From positions 1 through 6,713 of the forward strand of contig JAIELR010000249.1 in the NCBI GenBank assembly GCA_019752835.1: a stretch of 6,713 bases of DNA, given 5' to 3'. The notes under the pieces were generated by a model, which had not been told where the DNA came from, did no database searches, and worked only from the letters and a program-made list of their open reading frames with translations. This document shows, one piece after another, positions 1-6,284 of this stretch. This DNA comes from Gammaproteobacteria bacterium. Lineage in GTDB: Bacteria; Pseudomonadota; Gammaproteobacteria; UBA1113. Made by a program: the position numbers and the translations under genes. Each line of letters opens with the position of its first letter. Position 1 is the first letter of the stretch.

Positions 1-38
1 CCCTTTAGTTTTTAGCTGGACATAAAGTTTCCATAGGG
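1..38. other. Unassigned left edge beyond the truncated maturase
   Basis: These bases follow the maturase stop codon on the minus strand. None of the three minus-strand frames gives the expected maturase continuation, which in relatives runs on with a Pro-Gly and then an I-Q-T-N-G motif. One frame stays open to the window edge (reading KITLWKLYVQL), but I do not recognise it. The stretch could be the edge of an inserted element or of a deletion; the window is too short to tell. Confidence 0.3.
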
Positions 39-320
39 TTATTTTTTATATTTTTCAACAAAATCTATAGAACGTTTATAGAAATTCAGGCCCATTAAAC
101 TGGGTTCGCCGCCTTGCCACGCGATAGTAACTTCTCCGGCGCCATGCGCTTGCAATAATTGTCGAATATATTGCTCATGCACATCTTCGTGCATACGAAA
201 ATCACTGTCAGGATAGAGTGTTTCTTTCGATAAAAAAAAGCAATAATGACAATCCAAATTACAAATAGCACCTGTCGGTTTTGCCAGTAAATGAAATTGA
301 TATCGTGGCGTTTCACTCAT
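39..320 (-). pseudogene. Anaerobic sulfatase-maturating enzyme (radical SAM), C-terminally truncated
   Basis: This is the N-terminal part of an anSME/AtsB-type radical SAM enzyme, which converts the active-site Cys of a sulfatase to formylglycine. The 93-residue product begins SETPRYQFHLLAKPTGAICN. It carries the CX3CX2C 4Fe-4S motif (C20, C24, C27) and the family's WQGGEP segment (residues 68-73). Relatives are about 370-420 residues, so the rest of the barrel and the SPASM domain with the auxiliary clusters are missing: a TAA follows KYKK. I chose the ATG at 318-320, which overlaps the sulfatase stop as TGATG and implies coupled translation. The TTG one codon upstream is less likely. The coupling shows that the two genes were a sulfatase-maturase operon. 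The truncated product is unlikely to be active. Confidence 0.85.
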
Positions 321-2650
321 CAATCTTTCGCCAACATTCGCGCAAAATCTTTTTGCAGGTCACTGATTGGTTTACCGCTTACATCAAAAATGACAGATTT
401 TATCACGCCGCCCTTAAAGGCAAAGGGTGGGTTATATCGGACACTCACAGGGTCGGCGCTATCACGGCCTATACATAAACCCTCACCGGTTAATGAATAT
501 TTCCCTGGTTGCATGCGCAAGGCGGCTTGATTAACTATCTGTCCATTGATAGATAGTTTCAAGTCACCATAAGTCACATAGCGTTCATCCATGCTTTTTT
601 TAGCAAATAATAACTCTATTTTAACGTTGCCCTCGGGGAGCGGTATTGATGATTCGAATATTTGTTCTTCAATTCCAATAAAATTATTGACATAAATAAG
701 CCGATGATTTTGCACAAAAAGGGCTTGTCCTCCAAAACGGGATCCTTGGGCAAAAAGAATTCCTTCTGCGGTGGAGCTCACCTCATTGAGAGAAATTTCA
801 ATGCCAAAATCACGCCCACGTAAATCCACTGCGATATTATTAGGAACCGGCGACGTATGAGGATAATAGATAAATCGATCTTGATCACTATTCGCTTCAG
901 TCGGACGTTCAACACTCATTTGTTCGAAAGGGGAGCGATCGTCAAGTGGTAAGACATTATTTCGTCCCGCTTCAACAAACCATAAGTTAATTAATTCATG
1001 TAATTTTTCAGGATATTTATCCGCTAAATTGCATAATTCAGTGCGATCTTCTGTGAGATGATACAGCTCCCACGTATTTTGATGAAAATTGCCTTTTCCA
1101 GAGAGAGGGGCGTGACGTGCCACGGCTTTCCATCCATCATGATAAATGGCGCGAGTTCCTAACATGGCATAATATTGTGTTTTTCGCGCGCTATCTACAT
1201 GGGCATTTTTGAAACTATAGTCCATGGTTATGCCATCAAAATCACTTTGTTGTACACCTTTGATATGCTTTGGAGGCTCTATTCCACATAAATTTAAAAC
1301 GGTTGGTACAATATCTGTCGCATGATGGTATTGATCACGCACTTGTCCAGCAACGTCTGTCATTGCTTTAGGCCAGCTAATAATACAAGCATCCGCAATT
1401 CCGCCTTCCAAACTGTAACGTTTAAACATTTTATACGGAGTATTAAATGCAGCAGCCCATCCAGTGGGATAATGATTATACGTATCGGGTGAGCCAAGTT
1501 TATCGATATTATTGAGGTTTTCTTGCAAGTCGTCAGGCCAGTTATTAAAAAATTTATTTTCATTCACTGAACCATTGGGACTGCCTTCTGCGCTTGCGCC
1601 ATTATCAGAAACGGCGACAATAATCGTATTTTCCAATTGACCGGTTTCTTCAAGATGGTTCAGTAATAAGCCTATTTGGTGATCGGTATAACTTAAAAAT
1701 CCGGCATAGACTTCTGCCATGCGACAAAAAAGCTTTTTTTCGTCCTCATTGAGGTCATTCCATGGGCGCACATAATCGCCTTCTATTATTACCTCACCAA
1801 CGGGCCAAGGATTCAATGGCGGCAATTCTGTATTTTCAGGGATAATTTGTAATTGTTTCATTTTTTTAAGAGTTAATTCGCGGAACGCTTCATAACCCAT
1901 ATCAAATTTACCTTTATATTTATCAATCCACTCTTGCGGTGCGTGATGCGGTGCGTGGGTTGCGCCATAGGCTAAGTATAAAAACCAAGGTTTATTCGGC
2001 GTGCATTGTTGTACGTCAGCAATATAACTGATCGCTTTCTCCGTTAAATCTTTGCTCAAATGATAACCTTCATTGGGTAAATAAGGTTGTTCTACCGGTT
2101 GGTTATCTTGCATAAGGTCAGGGTAAAATTGATTGGTTTCAGCGCCAATGAATCCGTAAAAACGCTCGAAACCTCGACCTAAGGGCCATGAACGGCGTGT
2201 TGATGCGACGGTAGATTCAATATCAGGCGATAAATGCCATTTACCCAGGGCATAAGTCGCCCAGCCATGCTCAACCAAAATTTCTGAAAGCATGCCATTT
2301 TCAGGCGGGATTAAGGCACTTAAACCGGGAAAGCCATTTGCTGCTTCCGTAATACAAGCCATATTATTGTGGTGAGCGCTTCGACCGGTCAGTAAACACG
2401 ATCGCGTAGGCGAGCATAAGGCCGTGGTATGCCAATTTGAATAACGTAAGCCTAATTTTGCAATACGATCCATATTAGGAGTTTCAATCACTGGATTCCC
2501 AAAACAATTAAAACCCGCAATTCCTACATCGTCCCAAACAATATAGAGTACATTAGGTGCATTTTCAGGTGCTTTAGGCGGAAGGTAAGGGGTCCAATCG
2601 GCCTGTGATTCTCGAATATCAACGTTAACAGTACCTTGAAATGGCTTCAC
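320..2650 (-). CDS. Type I arylsulfatase (Cys-type, AtsA/AtsD-like)
   Basis: A 776-residue hydrolase of sulfate esters from the alkaline-phosphatase-like sulfatase superfamily. Near the N-terminus is the metal-binding WDDVG (D40, D41). It is followed by the formylglycine signature C79-S-P-T-R83 with the downstream LTGR (residues 87-90). Further motifs are GKWHLSP, a VSDNGASAEGSPNG metal-site segment and a late NNVLPLDDR. The length and these motifs match the long mycobacterial AtsA/AtsD arylsulfatases (about 787 residues) better than the roughly 536-residue Pseudomonas AtsA. No signal peptide is visible (MKPFQGTVNVDI), so a cytoplasmic location is inferred. The start is GTG, supported by a strong Shine-Dalgarno sequence. 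The stop overlaps the maturase start by one base. Being Cys-type, the enzyme needs formylglycine conversion, yet its adjacent maturase is truncated. The substrate cannot be deduced. Confidence 0.93.
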   Translation of the reverse strand: MKPFQGTVNVDIRESQADWTPYLPPKAPENAPNVLYIVWDDVGIAGFNCFGNPVIETPNMDRIAKLGLRYSNWHTTALCSPTRSCLLTGRSAHHNNMACITEAANGFPGLSALIPPENGMLSEILVEHGWATYALGKWHLSPDIESTVASTRRSWPLGRGFERFYGFIGAETNQFYPDLMQDNQPVEQPYLPNEGYHLSKDLTEKAISYIADVQQCTPNKPWFLYLAYGATHAPHHAPQEWIDKYKGKFDMGYEAFRELTLKKMKQLQIIPENTELPPLNPWPVGEVIIEGDYVRPWNDLNEDEKKLFCRMAEVYAGFLSYTDHQIGLLLNHLEETGQLENTIIVAVSDNGASAEGSPNGSVNENKFFNNWPDDLQENLNNIDKLGSPDTYNHYPTGWAAAFNTPYKMFKRYSLEGGIADACIISWPKAMTDVAGQVRDQYHHATDIVPTVLNLCGIEPPKHIKGVQQSDFDGITMDYSFKNAHVDSARKTQYYAMLGTRAIYHDGWKAVARHAPLSGKGNFHQNTWELYHLTEDRTELCNLADKYPEKLHELINLWFVEAGRNNVLPLDDRSPFEQMSVERPTEANSDQDRFIYYPHTSPVPNNIAVDLRGRDFGIEISLNEVSSTAEGILFAQGSRFGGQALFVQNHRLIYVNNFIGIEEQIFESSIPLPEGNVKIELLFAKKSMDERYVTYGDLKLSINGQIVNQAALRMQPGKYSLTGEGLCIGRDSADPVSVRYNPPFAFKGGVIKSVIFDVSGKPISDLQKDFARMLAKD

Positions 2651-2653
2651 TCT

Positions 2654-2662
2654 TCCTCTCCC
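2654..2662 (-). promoter_or_regulatory. Ribosome binding site fixing the GTG start of the sulfatase
   Basis: On the minus strand GGGAGAGGA lies just upstream of the GTG at 2648-2650; its GGGAG part is 7 bases from the start. This supports the GTG start and the N-terminus MKPFQGTVN. Confidence 0.6.
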
Positions 2663-2678
2663 AAACGATTGTTATTAA

Positions 2679-2750
2679 TTCAGTGATGCTAATGCGCTAG
2701 AGTAATCGGGTTTTTTTGCCCTAGCCCATGCTTTCCATCAATCTTCCCAG
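2679..2750 (-). pseudogene. Relic of an AbiEii-type toxin gene (3' region)
   Basis: These 72 bases are a diverged copy of 4921-4995 inside the AbiEii toxin gene on the same strand. Over 39 ungapped columns (2679-2717 against 4921-4959) 34 are identical, and the rest aligns with small indels. Translation gives WED, then a stop, then degenerate residues, then KPDYSSALASLN and a TAA. The full-length gene here reads WEDFMGGMVYGENKPNYSSALASLN. The fragment is 3 bases shorter than its counterpart, so both ends keep the same phase. The similarity stops a few bases before the repeat element at 2757 and about 28 bases before the sulfatase start. It is not expressed as a toxin; it is the remains of a second AbiE system or of a duplication. 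Confidence 0.8.
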
Positions 2751-2756
2751 TAAGCG

Positions 2757-2980
2757 TAGCCCGTATTAAAGCGCTTTAAATGCACAGTATAGCGGCAACA
2801 ATGTGCTTGATACTCCCACAAATAGGGATGATCAAAGGATATGCGCGTAATACGGGATCGTTGATTTTACAAAACTCAGCCCCGTATTACGCTTTTATCG
2901 TGAGTGTTCCTGGCGCCACCCCATTTCTAATATCAATAAATGATAAGTTCCAAACATTATTCCCGCTTTAATACGGGCTA
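2757..2980. repeat. 224-bp element with two concentric pairs of inverted repeats (MITE- or REP/BIME-like)
   Basis: The ends form a perfect 17-bp inverted repeat, TAGCCCGTATTAAAGCG at 2757-2773 and its complement at 2964-2980. A second perfect 12-bp pair, GCGTAATACGGG at 2845-2856 and CCCGTATTACGC at 2881-2892, shares the same centre (2868.5). All four arms carry the core CCCGTATTA in alternating orientation. They delimit two units of exactly 97 bp (2760-2856 and 2881-2977) whose interiors do not match each other in either orientation. The outermost TA on each side could be a TA target duplication, as left by IS630/mariner-type MITEs. The GTAGCCCG... sequence also resembles palindromic REP-type repeats common in gammaproteobacteria. 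The 14-bp palindrome TTAAAGCGCTTTAA lies at 2766-2779. I trust no coding frame inside it. With the toxin relic it fills the stretch between the sulfatase and the lipoprotein gene. Confidence 0.8.
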
Positions 2981-2988
2981 AACTGTTT

Positions 2989-3016
2989 AAAAAATACCAG
3001 GGATATCTTCAGATAT
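2989..3016 (-). terminator. Weak terminator-like hairpin after the entericidin-like gene
   Basis: Just past the lipoprotein stop codon the minus strand has a 5-bp stem ATATC-TGAA-GATAT (3003-3016). A run of six T follows 8 bases later (2989-2994). The stem is short and AT-rich and the spacing is loose, so termination may be inefficient. Confidence 0.35.
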
Positions 3017-3019
3017 GGA

Positions 3020-3157
3020 CTACTTTGCTGATTCTGCCGCACTGGATACGGCATGTCCTGCTGACGACATATCTTGGCCAGCTCCTTGAACAGTATTACA
3101 GCCTGCTAATACACTCACTAAACACAATAGTCCAAAAAATTGTTGAACAATACGCAT
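3020..3157 (-). CDS. Entericidin-like small lipoprotein (EcnA/EcnB family)
   Basis: A 45-residue peptide beginning MRIVQQFFGLLCLVSVLAGC. It has a hydrophobic signal sequence and a lipobox L-A-G-C with the lipidated Cys at residue 20, giving a mature part of about 26 residues. The mature part NTVQGAGQDMSSAGHAVSSAAESAK is small-residue-rich and amphipathic, with the N-T-x-x-G-x-G-x-D pattern of entericidins. These are small cell-envelope lipoproteins linked in E. coli to stationary-phase bacteriolysis. I chose the ATG at 3155-3157 over longer upstream frames because AGGAG (3166-3170) sits 8 bases before it and the signal peptide starts there. It is divergent from the GNAT-GrpB gene. The role in this organism is unknown; it may simply be an envelope stress lipoprotein. 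Confidence 0.85.
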   Translation of the reverse strand: MRIVQQFFGLLCLVSVLAGCNTVQGAGQDMSSAGHAVSSAAESAK

Positions 3158-3199
3158 CGCTTTTTCTCCTTTTAAGCCGCTACCCTTTGTAGCGTTCCT

Positions 3200-3205
3200 A
3201 TTATA
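3200..3205 (-). promoter_or_regulatory. Likely -10 element for the entericidin-like gene
   Basis: A perfect TATAAT in the minus sense lies 42 bases upstream of the ATG, preceded by CAGGC and with no convincing -35 box at 16-18 bases. The missing -35 and the C directly before the -10 would suit sigma-S, which is known to drive ecnB in E. coli. That link is an inference. Confidence 0.4.
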
Positions 3206-3295
3206 GCCTGAATATAAATAATTGGGCGAGTGGGAATTTTTGTGCAATAGCAGTATGATGACTGGATCTAGCAAAGACGAGCGATAGGTAACACC

Positions 3296-4336
3296 ATGAG
3301 CATTTTTTTAGAAACAGAGCGTTTAATTCTGACAGCGCCTGAGTTATCCCATTTACCTGACTTAATTGCATTACGCGCTGATCCAGGGGTTATGCAATAC
3401 ATTGGGCAAAAAGGCACAACACAAACTCGAGAGGAAGTAGAGCAATTTTTAGATAGAGCGATGACTTATCAAACCAAGCATGGTTTTGGATTTTGCTCTG
3501 TTTTTGACAAAGAAAATGGTGATTTTGTGGGACAAGCGGGATTATGCCATCCTGGCCTTGATGATAAAGAGACCGACATAGAAATCGCTTATCGTTTGCA
3601 TAAACGCTACTGGGGCAAAGGTTATGCTACAGAGCTTGTAAGAGCCCTAATTGCCTGGGGCTTTGAACATTTACCGGTGAGTAAACTAATCGCGGTCATT
3701 AATCCGAATAATAATGCCTCACGTCGTGTATTAGAAAAAGTCGACATGCTTTATACAGGCAAAAGAGATTACCGAGGTGTTCAAGTCGACTGTTATGAAA
3801 TATATAAAAATGACATGATAGAACTAGTTCCATATAACCCAACATGGCCTGAAATGGCTGAATCAGAAATACGAATGTTATCTGAGTTATTGCCGAAAGG
3901 GCATGTGTTGGATATACAACATGTGGGGAGCACAGCTATCCTCAACATGCAAGCCAAACCAATTATTGATATTCAAGTAGCCGTTGATTCATTAGAGCTT
4001 ATTAAACCCATTGCCATTGAACATTTAGAAAAACAAGGCTATGTTTATTGGCACGATAATCCTGATCTAGAACGGATGTTCTTTGTCAAAGGCATGCTGC
4101 CTTTTGGTGAAAAACGTACGCATCATGTTCACATTGTTGAGTCAACTTCAAGGCATTGGGATGGGAAATTGCGCTTTCGGGATTATTTACGCTCGCATTC
4201 CGCTGTAGCAAATGATTATTGTGCCTTAAAAATTGCTTTGGCAAAGCAATATCCCCATGACAGAGAGGCTTATACAACAGCGAAAACGGAATTTATTAAT
4301 GAGGTTCTGAAAAAAACAATGATGAAGCCAGCATAG
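3296..4336 (+). CDS. Fusion protein: GNAT acetyltransferase + GrpB/UPF0157 domain
   Basis: A 346-residue two-domain protein. Residues 1 to about 170 form a RimJ/RimL-type GNAT N-acetyltransferase. It begins LETERLILTAPELSHLPDL, has the acetyl-CoA-binding motif Y-W-G-K-G-Y-A around residues 105-111, and NPNNNASRRVLEKVDM (136-151) as the later motif. From about residue 174 a GrpB/UPF0157 domain follows, with IELVPYNPTWP, IQHVGSTAI (207-215) and AKPIIDIQV (220-228). This family is distantly related to nucleotidyltransferases. The ATG at 3296 has TAGG about 8 bases upstream. The join is almost linker-free, and an internal ATG (3815) sits at the GrpB start without a clear ribosome binding site. 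It is the only plus-strand gene here, converging on the SnoaL-like gene. The acetyl acceptor and the GrpB reaction are unknown. Confidence 0.92.
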   Translation: MSIFLETERLILTAPELSHLPDLIALRADPGVMQYIGQKGTTQTREEVEQFLDRAMTYQTKHGFGFCSVFDKENGDFVGQAGLCHPGLDDKETDIEIAYRLHKRYWGKGYATELVRALIAWGFEHLPVSKLIAVINPNNNASRRVLEKVDMLYTGKRDYRGVQVDCYEIYKNDMIELVPYNPTWPEMAESEIRMLSELLPKGHVLDIQHVGSTAILNMQAKPIIDIQVAVDSLELIKPIAIEHLEKQGYVYWHDNPDLERMFFVKGMLPFGEKRTHHVHIVESTSRHWDGKLRFRDYLRSHSAVANDYCALKIALAKQYPHDREAYTTAKTEFINEVLKKTMMKPA

Positions 4337-4401
4337 TAAGCATTGCTCGTATCTGAGTTTTGGATAAACTTATCGTGCATACCTAAAAAAGAACAAAAAT
4401 T

Positions 4402-4803
4402 TTATTCAGACTTTAACCCATTTTTTTCCCATACGTATGCTTGGTGAGTCATGCGATACTCATGAATGAAAGAAATTTTTTGCTCAATGAATTTTATGAT
4501 ACTGATGCCAGGTAAGCTGTACTCAACATTATTTGAGATACAAGCAAAATCCCATTCAACAAAAGCTGTTTGTTCCTCCTCATAAAAATAAAAAGAAAGA
4601 ATATCCCATTTTGTTACTTTGCTTTTTGCTTTCAGCCAAAATTTGAACCAATTTTCAATATTAGAAATGCCGTTATAAGTTGGCCCATGAGACTCAATGA
4701 CAACACAATTTTCAGCCAGGCAAGATATAATCATTGGAAGGTCATTTTGTTTCCAGCCATTGATATATTGCTGAACAAGATTAAAAATGTCTTTTTCTTG
4801 CAT
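4402..4803 (-). CDS. SnoaL-like / NTF2-fold protein
   Basis: A 133-residue protein of the NTF2-like cone-fold superfamily. The helical start MQEKDIFNLVQQYINGWKQN is followed by DLPMIISCLAENCVVIESHGPTYNGISNIENWF, the usual SnoaL-like pattern of an early strand ending in a P-x-Y/x-G-x-x-x-I turn. Strands rich in aromatic and acidic residues come next (FYFYEEEQTAFVEWDF) and then a last strand (ISFIHEYRMT). Such proteins include small isomerases, cyclases and binding proteins of many kinds, so no substrate can be assigned. The start at 4801-4803 is chosen for ribosome-binding-site spacing; a longer frame from 4845 lacks such a site. It lies 62 bases downstream of the toxin gene on the same strand with no terminator seen between them, so it may be read from the AbiE promoter. 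It converges with the GNAT-GrpB gene. Confidence 0.8.
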   Translation of the reverse strand: MQEKDIFNLVQQYINGWKQNDLPMIISCLAENCVVIESHGPTYNGISNIENWFKFWLKAKSKVTKWDILSFYFYEEEQTAFVEWDFACISNNVEYSLPGISIIKFIEQKISFIHEYRMTHQAYVWEKNGLKSE

Positions 4804-4811
4804 ATGCATAT

Positions 4812-4817
4812 TCCTTC
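4812..4817 (-). promoter_or_regulatory. Ribosome binding site deciding the SnoaL-like start
   Basis: GAAGGA in the minus sense lies 2 bases before the first ATG of ATGCATATG but 8 bases before the second, at 4801-4803. The second is therefore the better start. Confidence 0.5.
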
Positions 4818-4865
4818 TTTTAATAAAATAAGGGGTAAGTTTCATGCTGGATGCCGTTGTTGATA

Positions 4866-5615
4866 TTATTGAGGCTGTAAAAAAATCTCTAATTGTTCAA
4901 GTACCTGAGTACTCAAAATATTCAATGACGCTAATGCGCTAGAATAATTGGGTTTGTTTTCGCCGTAGACCATGCCTCCCATGAAATCTTCCCAGCGTCT
5001 CTCCCATTCTGTATTTTGATGTAAAGTTGATAAGGCAAGTCTAATTTCCGTTAGAGGATCTCGCACGTAATCAGGATTTTGATTTTTATACTTCTTACTA
5101 TCTTCCGTGATTAATTGTTCGATAAGGGAATAGAATGGCTCATCTAGTTGATTTTGAAGATAAATATTGTGCAAATCATAAATATGTCGTACCAATGTAG
5201 GATCTAAAAAAACCTCAGGTCGCTTAATTGCATTTGCTACACGACGGGTCAGTGCTACCCACTTTTCAGCGGCAGTTTCTGTTACCGAAACACAGGAGAC
5301 CCATTTTTTAGGGTGTTCAATTTGCTCGCCCAGAATGTGGCGAATGAGCGTTGTGACTGAATGAGTATTTACCGTTAATTTTGATTGATTGACCATCATT
5401 TCAATTTGAAGATGAGGCCGAAGTATCGCATTTTTTATGTATTGTGAAGGGTAAACAAGGCTCAATTGTAGATAATTTCCCTCATCTCGTGTTTTTGTTT
5501 CCTCCTCAATTAATGTTAAACCACTGGCTTTTATTTTTTCAATGACATGATGCCGAAAATCACGAAGAAAAATTCGTTTTTGACTTTTACTAAGCATTTG
5601 AGCTGCTTCAGTCAT
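4866..5615 (-). pseudogene. AbiEii/AbiGii-type nucleotidyltransferase toxin, C-terminal part (frame-broken)
   Basis: A 249-residue open frame holding the body of an AbiEii toxin: MTEAAQMLSKSQKRIFLRDF, then a mixed alpha/beta core (LQLSLVYPSQYIKNAILRPHLQIEMM) and a helical C-terminus (HIYDLHNIYL, WERRWEDFMGGMVYGE). It lacks the GGT and acidic motifs of the nucleotidyltransferase core, which lie in the preceding frame. Its first ATG overlaps the upstream stop as ATGA. However, homologous reading extends about 10 codons further upstream in this frame (DCDFRIH), so this ATG is probably not the ancestral start. Joined to 5612-5836 the gene would give about 323 residues, a normal AbiEii length. The absence of stops over 250 codons suggests a recent break, a programmed frameshift or a sequence error. 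Segment 4921-4995 is the parent-like copy of the relic at 2679-2750. Confidence 0.8.
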
Positions 5616-5641
5616 ATGAATGCGAAAATCGCAATCTTTTC
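5612..5641 (-). other. Frame-break site inside the toxin catalytic motif
   Basis: In the minus sense, codons for S-E-K (ending in GAAAAG at 5636-5641) are followed in frame by IAIFAFI and a stop. Stepping back one base gives S-E-K-D-C-D-F-R-I-H-M-T, which continues into the long downstream frame and restores the DxD metal-binding motif. Family members usually read S-E-D-x-D, so two extra A residues, or one lost A, in the A-run explain it. The stop and the next ATG overlap as ATGA. Confidence 0.75.
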
Positions 5642-5836
5642 CGACATGCGGTCAACAATTTTATGCGCCTTGGCGAGGGCGGTTCCGCCCTGAAAAACAA
5701 AACTAAAATGATCGTCTTGAATATCAGAGAGTAAATGAATAACTTGAGTAAGATAATAATCTTTTTCAATAACTCTTGCGGGTAATGAAGAAAACTCACT
5801 ACAAACTTTAATAAGTTCACGCAGATCATCTTGCAT
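5612..5836 (-). pseudogene. AbiEii/AbiGii-type nucleotidyltransferase toxin, N-terminal part (frame-broken)
   Basis: A 74-codon frame with the start of an AbiEii toxin. It has VIEKDYYLTQVIHLL (22-36), the nucleotidyltransferase glycine motif FQGGTALAKAH (48-58) and IVDRMSEK (60-67), after which it runs out of frame and stops at TGA. AbiE toxins are type IV toxins whose core is GGT...SED(x)D. Here the acidic part is encoded in the -1 frame as DCDFRI. I chose the ATG at 5834-5836: it has GAGGG about 9 bases upstream and overlaps the antitoxin end by 11 bases, typical of a coupled antitoxin-toxin pair. The longer frame from a TTG at 5872 merely overlaps the antitoxin. Without frame restoration the product cannot be an active nucleotidyltransferase. 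Confidence 0.8.
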
Positions 5837-6254
5837 TAACTTTTCCCTCAAACACCAATTCTGCTTTGCCAAAATGGATGTGGCGACGACACCTCGTTTT
5901 CAGTTTGACTATATTTCTGACAGGTACTTGAGTTGATTCGCCTCGATTATAGGCTTGTTCAGCACTGCCTGGCTCCCATTTTACTCTGAGGCGAGTTAAT
6001 GTTTCCCGCAGCGCGGCATCGCTATCACCTTGAATCAGTGGTCTGCCGTCATAACGTGCCTCATAAGCCTTGGCATAGAGGCCGTATCCGACTCTGATTA
6101 ATTTTTTTTCTGCAATCAATTTTCTTAATCCAAAACTGATTTGCCTATAATCACCAATAGGGGCAAAATCGGTACGCAAAACAATAACCGAATTGATTGT
6201 TTCTAACTTAGATCGCATTTTTGATAAAATAGTTTCTTCGCGCTTCACATTCAT
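5826..6254 (-). CDS. AbiEi / DUF6088-type winged-helix antitoxin of a type IV toxin-antitoxin system
   Basis: A 142-residue protein resembling DUF6088/AbiEi-like antitoxins. The N-terminal winged-helix part (VIVLRTDFAPIGDYRQISFGLRKLIAEKKLIRVGYGLYAKA) shows the helix-turn-helix then wing pattern ending in the typical R-x-G-x-G-x-Y. A C-terminal antitoxin region follows and ends FGKAELVFEGKVNAR. Such proteins neutralise the AbiEii nucleotidyltransferase and usually repress their own operon. I chose the ATG at 6252-6254; a TTG five codons upstream would lie closer to the promoter, and a later ATG at 6218 would clip the N-terminus. No strong Shine-Dalgarno sequence is visible and the inferred leader is only about 25 bases. 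The gene overlaps the toxin start by 11 bases. The antitoxin is intact although the toxin frame is broken. Confidence 0.8.
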   Translation of the reverse strand: MNVKREETILSKMRSKLETINSVIVLRTDFAPIGDYRQISFGLRKLIAEKKLIRVGYGLYAKAYEARYDGRPLIQGDSDAALRETLTRLRVKWEPGSAEQAYNRGESTQVPVRNIVKLKTRCRRHIHFGKAELVFEGKVNAR

Positions 6255-6284
6255 TGCTGTAATTGCCAAAATAGGATAATTAAT

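Noticed and set aside
2780..2971. 63-codon plus-strand open frame inside the repeat element
   Set aside because: It lies wholly within the inverted-repeat element, has no ribosome binding site and resembles no family I know; the frame is most likely a by-product of the repeat sequence.
2757..2980. Integron attC-like site or CRISPR array
   Set aside because: There is no RYYYAAC/GTTRRRY pair for attC, and the four arms alternate in orientation with no regular direct repeats, so neither interpretation fits.
3020..3274. Longer 84-codon version of the entericidin-like gene
   Set aside because: The first 39 codons overlap the promoter and ribosome-binding region; a strong AGGAG and the signal peptide place the start at 3157.
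4402..4845. 147-residue version of the SnoaL-like protein starting at 4845
   Set aside because: No ribosome binding site precedes it and the extra residues do not fit the family start; GAAGGA supports 4803.
5608..5829. 73-codon minus-strand frame overlapping the toxin N-terminal part
   Set aside because: It is an out-of-frame shadow of the AbiEii N-terminal segment, with no motifs of its own.
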